Below are positions 11,540-23,802 of a stretch of DNA of 64,000 nucleotides, in pieces; position 1 is the first letter of the stretch, and each line of letters begins with the position of its first letter. Under the pieces are notes generated by a model, which ran no database searches, was not told the DNA's origin, and saw only the letters and a list, made by a program, of their open reading frames with translations. Source of the stretch: Amphiura filiformis. Taxonomy: Eukaryota > Echinodermata > Ophiuroidea > Amphilepidida > Amphiuridae. The DNA is taken from NCBI RefSeq assembly GCF_039555335.1, contig NC_092639.1, positions 33,078,353 through 33,142,352 of the forward strand, written 5' to 3'. The translations under genes were made by a program, and so were the position numbers.

Positions 11540-11893
11540 ATTTTTGCAGTGTAAAGGTAAAGATGAAGTAAAAGCAAGAGAAGGTAAAGGTTGCGTCGGA
11601 GCAACGCACATATGCTGATGTGCCCATCTTTTACATTCCTTGGCGTTTAGACCTGACTTCCCTGAATTATAACTTATATTGTCTATTAGTCCTGGTCTAT
11701 TATCTTCCAAAGTTACTAGTACTATATTTAACGGTACCCATTTATACACAAGAGTGGAGGGAGACAATAGAGTAAAAGTGCCTTTGTCTACGTGCACAAT
11801 ACGATACCACCGCTGGGGTTTGAACTCGTAACCTTCTGATCATGAGTCAGAGTCTTGAGTCAGAGAGCCGTACCACTGCGTCATCGTGCTAAC
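11540..11893 (-). mobile_element. tRNA-derived SINE with Met-like head
   Basis: On the minus strand the head at about 11,814-11,891 has A-box-like GACGCAGTGGTA, a loop with CAT, and B-box GAGTTCAAACCCC, resembling a tRNA-Met(e). The arm before the anticodon contains a tandem duplication (GACTC repeated), so it is not a functional tRNA. The body downstream has TCTATTGTCTCCCTCCACTC then GTGTATAAATGGGTACC, a common SINE body type. A 117-aa antisense frame here is an artefact of the SINE. Confidence 0.7.
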
Positions 11894-11954
11894 AAACATT
11901 ATATATACAGTAAAATAGCTTGAATTGCTTATGCCTCAAAGTGAACATAATAAC

Positions 11955-12153
11955 CATTATTATTATTATAAGAAAGAATGAACAGTTTACCAACCCAAAG
12001 TGTTACAATTAAACATGACAACAAATAAACACAAATCCCGACCGGCACAACACCCAACTTGAAAAAGGAAGGGAATGTGCCGGCATGGGAATCGAACCCA
12101 CGACCTTCCGATCTCTAGACGGACGCCTTATCCATTAGGCTACCAGCTCCCCC
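11955..12153 (-). mobile_element. tRNA-derived SINE with Arg-like head and (TAA)n tail
   Basis: The minus-strand head at 12,078-12,150 shows CCTAATGGATAAGGC (D-arm), a CTAGAGA anticodon loop and GGGTTCGATTCCC (T-arm). The D and T arms resemble tRNA-Arg, but the loop would give AGA, and acceptor and anticodon stems carry mismatches. About 110 bp of body follows and ends in ATAATAATAATAAT. The layout of head, short body and microsatellite tail is typical of a SINE. Confidence 0.72.
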
Positions 12154-12898
12154 TGATACACGGTGGTTAAAGCTGGGTCTAATGTTATAAGAGTCGTGGT
12201 ATACAATACACACAAACAAATGAAGGGGATAATTACTGATGCTTAATCGTTTCCCCATTATTATAAGTAAAGTAGGTAATGGGGATACGCATCCTGCACA
12301 AGAACAAATAAATACAATGGGGAACGATTGCTCGCTACAAGAGGAAACTGAATATATTTAATAAGAAAGAATTATTATTATAGTTTTTAAAGCCTTTTCT
12401 TTTCGTTAGCTCCACGCGTAATTTAAAAAGCTTACGAGTCCCCGGTCCCGAGACCATATTTTATTTTATTCAAATCAAAGACATATTCTTCTTTTTTTTT
12501 ATAAATTAGACAGGAATGAAATCTATAATTAATAGTATGTCATTGTAAACATGGTAAAATGTATATCACTGAAAACATGCATCTGAATTCAATTACAATA
12601 AGATTTTGTACATCGTCAAGTTGCTTTCTACTCATTCATCACTATAATTATATCGAGGGTTCAGAACCAGAAATCCGTAACTCACTATTACCAGCTCTCA
12701 CAAAATGAGCATCAAGTTGGCTCCTTTGGTCTTCAAAAATCAATTTTCGTCCATAATGTTTTCTATTGAATTTTGTCATGATTAATGGACTGTATCTTCT
12801 ATAGTGCCCTGGCGACTTTATGCTCATTTGTTGGGAGCAGTGATTGTGGGTTGAGGCTTTCTAGCTTTTTCTGGCTCTCAACCCTCGTTATTTTCTTT

Positions 12899-13502
12899 TA
12901 CTATTGTCATAATCTATCAACATCATCAGTCGGGAATCTTCATCCAAGAAAACAATGAATATTTTATGAACAATGCATTTTCAAAATAACATTCAAGGTC
13001 ATTGTATCACAATTAAACGATTAAAATAAACCCGCAGATCATCGATTTAGTCCTCTACCCTTTAAATGTTATAACAATGAATGTCACTTAAGGAAATAAA
13101 CTCCATATGAAACACGTTTGATTTTCTGCCGCAACAACGTATCCAACCTGTTACGTTATTACGTAGTATTAAGCTGATGACGACATATTCGTATGGATTC
13201 TGGATTAACACACAGGTGAAAAGCATCCATATATGCAATATTCATGGCATTTAAACGTCACAGCGAAATTATCCCAATCACATTACTATAGTTATTCTCT
13301 CCAGTATTATTGACCTTTCAAATATCATTATTGGTTAAAAAGTAATCGCATGCAATTTTGACAACATCACGTTGTCGCGTTAAATCATTTTTATTTTATT
13401 AAGTCATTTCATTACTGTATTGGTATAGCAAATTGGTGTTAAAATGATTTCACGAATTTCCTTAATTGGATTTTATTAATTGAAATTCAAACTGGTTTCA
13501 AA
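12899..13502 (+). repeat. Segmental duplication block A1 (partner 16,019-16,620)
   Basis: About 600 bp nearly identical to 16,019-16,620, starting around TATCAACATCATCAGTCG and ending at TTCAAACTGGTTTCAAA. Scattered substitutions and single-base indels. No gene inside. Confidence 0.93.
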
Positions 13503-13503
13503 A

Positions 13504-14094
13504 GCACAGAGCTGCTTTAACTGCTGGCTAGTTTAAACACACTTGTACAGCTGCAAAGAAGAGCTTTTATTCTGAAACACTGAATGATTGTTACCTGGAC
13601 TCTCTCTGTGACAGAAGGGTGGATCATTGTCTGAGGTTTGCCGAGGGTATCTCCAATAATTCCAGAACAAATGATTTACTACCCCCTATCAGGGGCAGGG
13701 TTCATGGTCGCAACACACGCAATGCTGACAAATTATCCCAGCTTTTTGCCAGAACTTCGCGCTTCCATGGTAGCCCCACCCCTTTTTATTAGTTATTAAA
13801 TGGCTAGTTTTTTCATATTTACTGCCCAGTGCTGTTCTACTAACTTAATTCACTCAGCGCCTTTCATTTTTTTTATATGCCATTGTGTTGATTTATATGA
13901 AATTTTATCCCTTTTACATTTATATCGCCCTTACTTATTTACTCCTGTGTGATAAATTGTGTTTTAAATGTATCAAGTGAAATATTGTAATTTTGATATG
14001 AGCTATATCATATATTTTGGCGATGTGTTTCTAAATTGTAATTTTTCATGTAATTCAGCCTCGGGGCTACAATATGAAATAAATAAACATTAGG
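13504..14094 (+). pseudogene. CR1-like LINE 3' end: degenerate ORF2 C-terminus and 3' UTR
   Basis: The sequence parallels 17,940-18,530 and encodes, with frameshifts, the C-terminal tail after the reverse transcriptase of a non-LTR retrotransposon (GGTTTGCCGAGGGTATCTCC corresponds to RFAEGIS). It ends in AATAAATAAACATTAGGC and an A-run. 5' truncation is typical of LINE insertion. Confidence 0.75.
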
Positions 14095-14590
14095 CAAAAA
14101 AAAAAAGGTTTGTATTTTTATGGTATTTTGCAGGAAAAAAATTTGATTTTCGCCGAATTTTTCCGGAATTTTTTTTTTTTAATAAAACAAATTTCCGCAT
14201 TTCTATTTTTTTTAAATCGCGCGATTTTACAAATGCGCGCGCAAGCTTTGAGACAAACCTTTTTTTTTTTAATTGACCTTTTGCTAATTGGTTATGAAAA
14301 AGATTGGAAAATGTGTTTTCCAAAAATTAGAATCCATAACTTGATATTAGCCTTTGGTCAAGTCTTTGGGCTGATCATTGTCATAGAATACGAAAAAGGT
14401 CGAAAAACGCCCTAAAAATGCATGTTTTGGCCATTATTTCTAAAAATTGAGCAAATATTAAAATCTTACTTTTATTGCCAGTTAGGACTAACTAAAGGAT
14501 TAGGATTTAGCTATGTTTCATTTGACAAAACAGGATAATATTTTTTAATCCAAAAAGATTAGTTCTGTATTTTTTCTGGAATGGGGAGTA
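14095..14590. other. AT-rich stretch, no feature recognised
   Basis: T-rich and A-rich runs with complementary homopolymer patches near 14,150-14,270 (CGCGCG short core). Open frames on both strands over the same bases are low-complexity shadows. Confidence 0.5.
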
Positions 14591-15175
14591 AACATCATCA
14601 TCATCATTATTGGATGTTTCAATTGCAGTAGGTGTATTGAAATCCAAAAATGCATGTTTTGGGCTCTTTTTTCAAGAAATTAGTAAAATAGTGAACTTTT
14701 TATTTATCTCCAGTTAATACTAAATGAATCAACATGGACTTGCGACACAATGATGATGACAGATGTTTAGTTTCACTTACTGCAAGTATGTGCAACGTGG
14801 TTTTTGGTTGTCGTTTTCAAATGATGTTGTTTTGCAAACTAAAAACGGTGCGTTTCAAAGCTTTCACATAAAATAAGCAACTTGCCAGTATAAGTCTAGC
14901 GTACCCTGCAATCGCATTGATTTAGGTAATTAATTAGAAGATGTTTTGCAAAGGTAGGTACAGCAAAGTTGGGAATTCACCCATTTCCATTACATTTCAA
15001 GCAATAGGTCAATAACCCACCAGATGGTTGAACCCTTAATATATTATATACATCTTGAGTATGTTTTTCTATTATATTAATAACAAGTAAAATGTCACTA
15101 ACCCTCTAAAAGGTTGAACCCTTTAAATTTTAACTTCAGCAATTCGAATCACGCGGTAGCTGCGACTAAAATAAA
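14590..15175 (+). repeat. Segmental duplication block A2 (partner about 18,710-19,300)
   Basis: Shares AAAAATGCATGTTTTGGGCTC, TTTTTCAAATGATGTTGTTTTGC, GCAACTTGCCAGTATAAGTC and GGTTGAACCC blocks in the same order with 18.7-19.3 kb. More diverged than block A1. Confidence 0.75.
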
Positions 15176-15458
15176 AAGTTTGTTCGGCTTATAACAGGCG
15201 AAAATTATTAGGTTTTTGTTACTGTGCGAGTCAGTAAAGTGCCAACTCACGCTCGCGTAAATTCACATAAGCGTAAGCCAGTCACGTATTACGCAACGCA
15301 CAACTGAGTCATTCTACCTCCATCATTACATCTGTGTTATATATTACGTGCCAGGATATTTATATTGGGGGGGCGTGGGTTGGGGTGTGGGGTTTTTTTT
15401 TCAGATATGTTTGTAAAAGCGATTACAGATTTGGTACATTGAAACGGTTGAAAAATCA

Positions 15459-15600
15459 GTTTCAGTTTCAGTTTTATTTTACAATGCAGAAACATGATAC
15501 ATAATATAATTAAATGATTTTAATACATTATAAGCATAGTGGGCGAACCATACAGAGCAGTGCTCGACTTAAATGGTCACCCAAATAAAATATAAATGAT
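15459..15600 (-). mobile_element. LINE-like 3' end with TTTCAG-type tail
   Basis: CAGTTTCAGTTTCAGTTTTATTTT followed by GCAGAAACATG reads as the reverse complement of a non-LTR 3' terminus with short tandem tail. A similar arrangement occurs at 50,293. No coding part recognised. Confidence 0.4.
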
Positions 15601-16018
15601 TTTATTACTTAATATTAAAGTAGTAAATAAGAGTGCAAATACAAGGACACGGATAGGGACAAGACTTCGATGTGCAGACAAGACAAAACGAGACAAGTGA
15701 ATGGCATACATGTTGGCAACATAGGCAAAATTCAAGATACAAGATATATTTTGTAAGGCACAACATCTTTTTTAGTCCTATAGCGCTATCGGTGCCCAAA
15801 GAGGTACCGATGGCACTTTTTATCGTACCCTGAGTATTTGTACAGTGCATTTGTTTTTTATTTAAATGAAAAATAATAACATCATGCAACTCTTAATTAG
15901 TATGCTTGATACAATTTATTATATCTCCAGGGAGCGATGTTAAGAGTCATCGGTAACTAACCCGGCACCGATAATTCTATATGACCGAATTGATTGTGGT
16001 GCCTAATTAAGACAATTT

Positions 16019-16620
16019 TACCATTGTCTTAATCTATCAACATCATCAGTCGAGAATCTTCATCCAAGAAAACAATGAATATTTTATGAACAATGCATTT
16101 TCAAAATAACATTCAAGGTCATTGTATCACAATTAAACGATTAAAATAATCCCGCAGATCATCGATTTAGTCCTCTACCCTTTAAATGTTATAACAATGA
16201 ACGTCACTTAAGGAAATAAACTCCATATGAAACACGTTTGATTTTCTGCCGCAACAACATATCCAACCTGTTACGTTATTACGTAGTATTAAGCTGATGA
16301 CGACATATTCGTATGGACTTTGGATTAACACACAGGTGAAAAGCACCCATATATGCAATATTCATGGCATTTAAACGTCACAGCGAAATTATCTCAATCA
16401 CATTACTATAGTTATTCTCTCCAGTATTATTGACCTTTCAAATATCATTATTGGTTAAAAGTAATCGCAAGCAATTTGACAACATCACGTTGTCGCGTTA
16501 AATCATTTTTATTTTATTAAGTCATTTCATTACTGTATTGGTACAGCTAATTGGTGTTTTAATGATTTGACGAATTTCCTTAATTGGATTTTATTAATTG
16601 AAGTTCAAACTGGTTTCAAA
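16019..16620 (+). repeat. Segmental duplication block B1 (partner 12,899-13,502)
   Basis: Second copy of the 600-bp block. Downstream it is separated from its LINE tail by about 1.3 kb (16,621-17,880) of unrelated sequence that is absent from the first copy. That spacer holds no recognisable gene. Confidence 0.93.
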
Positions 16621-17881
16621 TTTCTTGCTTCAGAGACACAGGCAGGCGAGTTAGAAAGATTAATACCCAAACTTGCACAATAAACTACAATGATATATTG
16701 TTTCTTCGAATAACAATATAGTTTGATATATACCAATTTAACCATTCATATCAGATTGTTCTGAGGTTGTTCTGGTACCAGTTTTGTAGTTCTAGACTAT
16801 AACAGTTATGACAGGTATGTCGAGACGCTAAGCATTATACAATATACAACTTATTTTAAAATTACCATATCTGTTGACTGAAACAAATAGTTTGTAAAAT
16901 TGTTCCCCGGCCAATACCCTGAAATGACCCTGTAGTTCTTACTAAATTATATTACTTAACATGTTAAAAATTACTCAGTTACGTGAACACTGATAAATTG
17001 AACATTTTGGTAAATAACATTTTCAAACAAAAAAATACATATTATACTAAAACAAAATAAGCCTCGGCTGCCAAAGAACCCCCTATTAGTGTTTCTACCT
17101 GCACGCTAAAACGCTACCGGCAAAAGACTTGTATGGCTAATTGTATGGCCATCCGTTCTACTAATTTTGGCGAGAAAACATTGACCAACCAGCTAATCCG
17201 AAGTAAGGGTAACCAAAGGAAGATCATGAAGATAGAGGGAGGGGTGGGTGCAACCTCGTCATAATTTATGTTGGTAAACAATAATATTGGTAAAACAATT
17301 TGGTAAAAATTACATTTGAATTTTTAGCCAAAAAAATCCCAATGACATAATATGGAGACTGTTGGTGCTTATTTTACTATCAATGGATAGAGGGGGAGAC
17401 TCATCTTTCGTTTTAAAATCTGTATCAAATTTTGTATTTTCTTCGGACCTTAGACACACTGCCTAAAAATAAACACAATCCAATGTCATGGTGATGTTAG
17501 AGTGTCGTTTTATCCTTCATATATAATTTTGAAAATTGTTTATTTCAATTAAACGGGATGGTAAGTTTGAGACAACTATCCCTATCCATGTCAAAATACG
17601 GAGCTGCTGCAGAGGATGATTTAAGGAAGCCCCATCATGCACTGTAAAATTGTTATCACCAGAGTTTCAACTGCTACTTAACTTTTCAAATCCCATTGAA
17701 CTCTTTGTTGTTTTAGAATTGTGTGTGTGTCATTATTACTTGGTCGATTTCAGAACAAAAGTGATGCATGTATACAGGATAATTCACACCTTCTGTAGAT
17801 AACATAAAATGTGAAATCGACCAGCAAATTAACAGTGTTTTTATTGTAAATATAGCAGTACAAATTCAAATTATACCATGC

Positions 17882-18532
17882 ATGTCTATGCAGTATAGCA
17901 GAGCAGTGGTGTCATGTTACTCATACAGCTCTGCTCACTGCACAGTTAACCCAGTTGGGTGTTGGGTAGTGCTTAAATCATCCTCTGGAGCTGCTGTAAC
18001 TGCTGGCCAGTCTAAAACACTTGTACAGCTGCAACAAAGAGCTTGCAGGATAGTCCTGGGCAGGAATTTTACATCTGAAGCACTGCATGATTGTGACCTG
18101 GAATCTCTCTGTGACAGGAGGGTGGATCATTGTCTGAGGTTTGCCGAGGGAATCTCCAATAATTCTAGAACAAATGATTTACTACCCACCATCAGGGGCA
18201 GGGTTCATGGTCGCAACCCACGCAATGCTCACAAATTCTCCCAGCTTTTTGCCAGAACTTCGCGCTTCCAAGGTAGCCCACCCCCTTTTTTTATTAGTTT
18301 ATTATTAAATGGTTTTCATATTTCCTGCCCAGAGCTGTCCTACTAACTTAATTCACTCAGCCCCTCTCGTTGTTTTTATATTCCATTGTGTTGATTTATA
18401 TGATATTCTATCCTTTTTATATTTTGATATGAAGTATATCATGTATTTTAGTGATGTATTTTTAAACTTTTCATGTAATTCAGCCTCAGGACTGCAATAT
18501 GAATTTAATAAACATTACTACTACTACTATCA
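17882..18532 (+). pseudogene. CR1-like LINE 3' end: ORF2 C-terminal region and tail
   Basis: An open frame of about 150 codons contains the post-RT C-terminal region of CR1/Jockey-type LINE ORF2: SKTLVQLQQRACRIVLG, then a Cys/Asp-rich segment with DRRVDHCLRFAEGIS, then NDLLPTIRGRVHGRNPRN and FARTSRFQGSPPPFF. The catalytic reverse-transcriptase and endonuclease domains are absent, so it is a 5'-truncated dead copy. A 3' UTR of about 200 bp ends AATAAACATT followed by (ACT)n, a typical LINE microsatellite tail. The track-length ORF includes unrelated N-terminal residues. Confidence 0.85.
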
Positions 18533-18709
18533 GAACAACTTCATTCGCAATACGTAGATACAAATAGTTAATTGTCTATGGTGTTTAATCAACATATTTC
18601 ATTTCAAAAGAATACTAAAATCAATATTATGACTGATTTTGTACATAAATATGCCAGGGTCACATGCAAAGAGAGTCACGAGTCTATTGAACATTCCTGT
18701 GCAACGTGG

Positions 18710-19300
18710 TTCCACAGTAACTGAAACTAAACATCATTATGTTTCAGTTCCAGTGCCGAGTATTGATATCCGAAAATGCATGTTTTATGCTCTTTTACTT
18801 TTATCTACAGCTGGTACTAAATGAATCATAAGGATTGATGCTCTTCACTCTTGTTGCTCTATATAAGTTCAAGACTTGTGTCACTCCTCATGGGCTATTG
18901 TTCACTCTAGCATTTTACAAAAAAAAATGTGCAACTTTGTTTTCGGCTGTCTTTTTCAAATGATCTTGTTTTGCAAACTAAAAATGGTGCGTAAATAAAA
19001 CTAAGCAACTTGCCAGCATAAGTCTAGCCTACCATGCAATCGCATAGATTTAGGTAAGTATTTAGAAGATGCTTTGCCAAGTTAGGTACAGATCATTCAT
19101 TTTACTCTGTATTCCGGCCCTGGGAATTCACCCATTACCATTACATTTCAAGCAAAATGTCAATAACCCTGCAGATGGTTGAACCCCTTACATCTTGCGT
19201 ATGTTTCATAATTAATAACAAGTAAAATGTCACCAACCCTCTAATAGGTTAACCCCTTACATTCTAACTTGAGCAATTCGAATCACGCAGTAGCTAAAAT
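18710..19300 (+). repeat. Segmental duplication block B2 (partner 14,590-15,175)
   Basis: Diverged second copy that follows its LINE tail as in block A. Together A and B form one duplicated module of several kilobases. Confidence 0.75.
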
Positions 19301-19354
19301 CTTAAAGACTCGTTTATTAATAAAGTGACACCTTTACACAATAAGGTTCAAGTG

Positions 19355-19880
19355 ACACAATAAACCCAGCAATCACAAAAACGTTTTAAAAACGTTTTAG
19401 ATAAGTTATATTTTGGCTTTTGGTTTAGGTAAAAACGTTTTTATAACATTAAAATGTCGGGTTATATAAAGGTCATGAAAACGTTTTAAAACGTTTTGTA
19501 TAAAAACACACTATAACAATATTTTAACAATGTTTTCAAAATGCTATTGTAAACTATTATTGCAAACATTTTTTGCAAAATATTTTGTCAACACTTAAAT
19601 AACATTATGCTAAAATATTTGCACCCAGCAAACACAGAAATGTTCTTAAAATGTTTTTTTCAAAACTTTTTAATAACATTTAAATGTCGGGTTATATAAA
19701 GGTCATGAAAACATTTTTAAAACGTTTTTGCAAATATTTTGGGCAAACATTTTTCGCAAAATATTTTTCAAGCCCCAAAATAGCATTCTGTTTAGAATGT
19801 TTTGTATCAAGTTTTCAAAATGTTTTTGGAATGTTATTAAAACGTTTTTATACCCTTTATATAACCCGATATTTAAAGTT
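19355..19880. mobile_element. MITE-like array with AAAACGTTTT motifs
   Basis: Two starts with CCCAGCAAnCACA (19,365 and 19,625), many AAAACGTTTT-like palindromes, and CGGGTTATATAAAGGTCATG at 19,457 and 19,688 matched inverted by CCCTTTATATAACCCG at about 19,853. Appears to be two overlapping or tandem copies of a non-autonomous repeat. Confidence 0.6.
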
Positions 19881-19892
19881 CATTATTTAGAC

Positions 19893-19986
19893 AATAATAG
19901 ATCCGCACCATCTATTTTGAGGTCATTGTGTGAAATCGGAGGGTTTCACACAATGAACTCAAAATAGATGGTGTAAAGTTATTATT
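19893..19986. repeat. 94-nt near-perfect hairpin
   Basis: ACCATCTATTTTGAGGTCATTGTGTGAAA is mirrored by TTTCACACAATGAACTCAAAATAGATGGT around a loop of about 8 nt, with AATAATA/TATTATT at the base. Could be a tiny MITE. A folded transcript would resemble a small-RNA precursor, but this is untested. Confidence 0.8.
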
Positions 19987-20238
19987 ATCATTCATTACCG
20001 TCGTATTTCTTTTTCAATTGTTTTGTTCTTGAGGATGTTCTTCAGGTTGATTCATACTATAAATTTTGCTTAAATTACGCTTTGATGTATCGTAATTTCT
20101 TGCTTGTGATGTAATGTTAAGGTATTGGACTATTAATCTGGGAAGTGAGTTTTAGTTCGACCCAAATTTGCAATTCGAATCCGGGGATCACCCAATGTTT
20201 TACTAAGTAACTGCGACACATCAAAGATAACAATGAAA

Positions 20239-20451
20239 AGTGGCGTAACTAGGGTTGGTAACGCCCGGGGCAAGAAACAAAATTGGCGCCCTACCCTCCC
20301 CCCACCCGAGAATATCTTAAACGCGCGAAAATTGTGACTTTCATCGCTTGGAGGGGCGCAGAATCGATGCTGAATTGGTCAATTTGGCGCCCCCTAAGGG
20401 TGACGTCCGAGGCACGTTGTCCCCTGCCCCCCCCCCCTAGTTACGCCACTG
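20239..20451. mobile_element. MITE with CAGTGGCGTAACTAG-type termini
   Basis: AGTGGCGTAACTAGGG at left and CCCCTAGTTACGCCACT at right are inverted repeats. The interior (GCCCGGGGCAAGAAAC, ATCGATGCTGAATTGGTCAA) recurs at 60,593-60,740. The superfamily cannot be fixed from termini alone. Confidence 0.75.
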
Positions 20452-21089
20452 AACATTAAGCAATATAAATATAGGCGTTGCCAGTGCTGTTATTGTATTA
20501 TCAACACAATTATGTTTTACCTTTTCCCGACTATGTGACGTTTCTTTATCAATTCCCATTTTTTGAGTTGCCTTGAGTACGAATTTAACCCAAAAAGAAT
20601 AATTTTGCACCCTCTCCACCTCAAAAATCATGTGTTGGTGGTAAGATGGCAGAAACTCAAATATTGATTTGTATTGCTTTGTTTAGTTATATTTACTCAT
20701 TTTGACTATACACTATTTCATTATAACCTGATGAATTATTTCTCAACTTGGATGTATACATTCACAAAGAGAAAGGAAATCCGCCAAATAAGTAAGTAAA
20801 CGGGAAAAAGCTGCCAGTTGGAAAAAAACCCTACTTTTTCTCCCTTTTTAAAACTTTTAAGTTTAAAAGTCCACAAAGTACAAGTTTTTCTGATATGGCC
20901 ATTTTAGTTTGGTTGATTTTGTTCATATTGTTTTGGGATTAAGGTATCGTCATAGTGAACCAAAATTATGGGTTTGTTTGAAAATTTTAAACTTCGTATA
21001 TTTTTTATTACATAACTACTATATTTCTTATATGACTAATATTATGTATATAGTAAGGGGGAGTTTGTGGATGATATTGGTTAACACTT

Positions 21090-22080
21090 CTGCATTATTC
21101 ATTACACTGACATTTGACACTTTTCAGTTTCTCCAAAACAGTTGTTATTTGATTTGATTTAGTTTCATTAATATGCATTGCTCTTAACCTATAAAATTGG
21201 TTATTACTTTATATAAGATACAAGTGTCAGTAACAAACGTTAATTGCATAACAAAAACAATATGTGCATGGATATTTGATCGCCTGTAAGTGCAACCTAC
21301 AATCTGATTAAAGTGACAGTGAGTGGGATATTAATAAAATAAGTATGTCATTGTACACACAAAATAACATACACTTTGGGATATTAAAAATAAGATACAA
21401 ATCTCTACAACTATCAAGCTATTTTTATAAAGGCAATATACGTTTCTTTTAAGCGTACAAAAACATCCGCTTGAATTAAATTCCATAATTTTATTTTATT
21501 TTTTGAAAACTTGCCAATAATGTAATTTAAAGTCTGTTGATCCGATCATAGGTGTCAAATTTCTCAATTTAAGATCTTGTAGGGTGAGTAATGGTTTTTA
21601 TTTCAATTTCCTTACAAACATGACTAATTGCACAATAGATCAAGGAAATGTATCAAGGTAAAATGACCCAGATATAGAGAATATTATATTATGGGAGCAA
21701 AAAAAGATGTACACGTTTCAATTTCAGAAGGTTCAAAATCAAAACAAACATTAAGGTTTATAATTATAGTGTAGGTTTTTAGACAGCTGTAAATAAATGC
21801 TATTGAGTATAGCTGTTAAAGTCGGTGGCACTTTAAAGTATCGAGTGTCAAGTCTTCAATCCCAACATCATAGATTTGCCTCGATAGATCTTTGCAAACC
21901 TCATGCGGAAATCATCGGAAATTGCTCGGAAATGAAAACACGTGGACTTTGAGCAACCAATCCGATGTCGCGATCAGCTCAAAATAAACAAACCACTTCA
22001 ATTTAAAGACTAGCCCAAGCGCGGTTGTTTGATGTGATTATTTATTAGTTTTTCAAACAAAACATCGTGTACAACACAAT
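21090..22080 (+). repeat. Diverged copy 3 of the 24-30 kb repeat family
   Basis: Sequence from about 21,250 (GGATATTTGATCGCCTGTAA) to 22,080 (TTTTTCAAACAAAACATCGT) parallels 24,380-25,205 and 27,540-28,365 with substitutions and small indels. The earlier part (21,090-21,240) matches about 33,060-33,210. No gene. Confidence 0.85.
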
Positions 22081-22110
22081 TTTAGGCTTAGATAGCTAAA
22101 AGCGGTAAAT

Positions 22111-22388
22111 GTATACACTAATCCGACGAGCCAAGGGATGGTCAGAATTCATTCCGCCATTACTGGAGGAATGCGCACCAAACTGCTCAATGAGGTGGAA
22201 AAGCGCTGCTTCAAAATCAATCTTATATTGTATTGCATTGAAAACGTGTAGCATCCTTTTATCACACGGGTGACAGAACACAGTTTAAAATTCCCGCAAA
22301 GCCTGCATCATTTCACATTTCAGGTGGGATGGCCCACTTCAATGACTGCCATTGAGGTGTAAGAATGCGTGGAATCGGATTTGTCTGT
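22111..22388. mobile_element. TIR element of the AATCCGACGAGCC/GAATGCGTG family
   Basis: Left end ACTAATCCGACGAGCCAAG, right end AAGAATGCGTGGAATCGGATTTGTC. The same termini bound the elements at 57,236-58,410 and 58,407-58,865. No transposase seen. Confidence 0.6.
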
Positions 22389-22389
22389 A

Positions 22390-23215
22390 CACATACTGCA
22401 GTTACTGTCCGTTTTCCTATACACAATACACAGTGCTCTTTCCCATTGACGCGTGACCTCTACAAATAGCCCTACGTTATAAGTATGGGGATATGACTAG
22501 TTAACGTCGTTGTGTGAAAAATAACCGGCCAATATTAAAAGTACTCTTCTAAAGTTCTAGAAAATATAGTTTTTAACATGTCCTAAATTTTTAGCTAATT
22601 TAGATGTTTGGAAATATTCGTACTTTGGTGTTTTAGTTAATGTTATAGGTAATAGTACATTGCCTAGTTAACGTCGCTGTGTGAAAAATAACCGGCCAAT
22701 ATTAAAAGTACTCTTCTAAAATTCTAGACAATATAGTTTTGTAACATGTCCTAAATTTTTAGCTAATTTAGGTGTTTGGAGAGGGTCGTACTTTTGTGTT
22801 TTAGGAAGGATATGTAAACGACAGATAACACCAAAAATATGAAGAAATTATTTCCAAACCGTGTTAAGTCAACAATCATTATGTTGCTCATTTTCAAGAA
22901 TGCTGGTTTACAAAAGCACGCCATTGTCTCATTTCGTGAACAAAAGTACACATACCATTGTTTCCTTTCGTTTCCTTTATAATCGGTTACCCAACTGAAG
23001 CTATAATACACACTTTATTGCGATATCGCATATGAAAACAGTCACATATGCACAGCCAGAGAAGATCCGATTTGATCAGTTGAGCTGTTTCAATGAGTGT
23101 TATCTTGGTTTAATAGCTTTTAATGGGGTTAAGTCCTGCAAAGGTCGAGATGAATTCTACTGTAGACATGACTGCATCATGAAATGCTTTGTGAGTCATT
23201 TTCAACTTTTAATTT
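22390..23215 (+). repeat. Repeat block, inverted partner at 49,475-50,268
   Basis: Contains two tandem copies (about 22,500-22,640 and 22,668-22,805) of a roughly 150-bp unit with GTGAAAAATAACCGGCCAATA and ACATGTCCTAAATTTTTAGC, then a segment ending near GCATTTCATGATGCAGTC in reverse. The whole block occurs in opposite orientation at 49.5-50.3 kb. Single copies of the unit sit at 23,918 and 27,077. Confidence 0.88.
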
Positions 23216-23802
23216 CCGCTTATTTACACAATCATTCACAGCATTTTTGAGGCTTTTTCGGATATAAAATGTAGTCTATTTATGACAAGATTGGTGGCGC
23301 TTTGTTGCTTGTTTCGCCTATTCCATCTGTTTCAATGGCAGTATTGATTACATATCCCTTGACAATTAGGAAATATGATTTAGGATAAATAGCGCCGCCT
23401 ATAGTTTGTATTTAGTTAATAATGAAGCCAATTCTACATAATATCGAACAAAGATCATGCTGTTGCTTGAGAAATGAGTGAACAATATTTTGACCCAAAG
23501 AGAAAGGTGTGAAAAAATTCTTTATTTCACTTCAATGTGTTTCATCTACCATTCCCTCGTCTCAAGTTCTCAATTTTAGTTGCTATTTTGTTCAGAAACC
23601 AAACATCAAAGGATTAAAAATAGGAGCAGATCTTGTCTGTGATCAATACAACGAAAGCTGAATTTATACCCCTGGATTTATACTTCATCACTGAGCGATA
23701 GCGATTAGCCGATGAGGTAGAGCGCTTTTTGGCATTTTGTTGCGTTGGGAAAAGCGCCGCGCCGCTACTTCATTGGTCAAATACCAAACGCTTTTCGCTC
23801 AG

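Noticed and set aside
11444-11797. 117-aa minus-strand ORF
   Set aside because: It overlaps the body of a tRNA-derived SINE.
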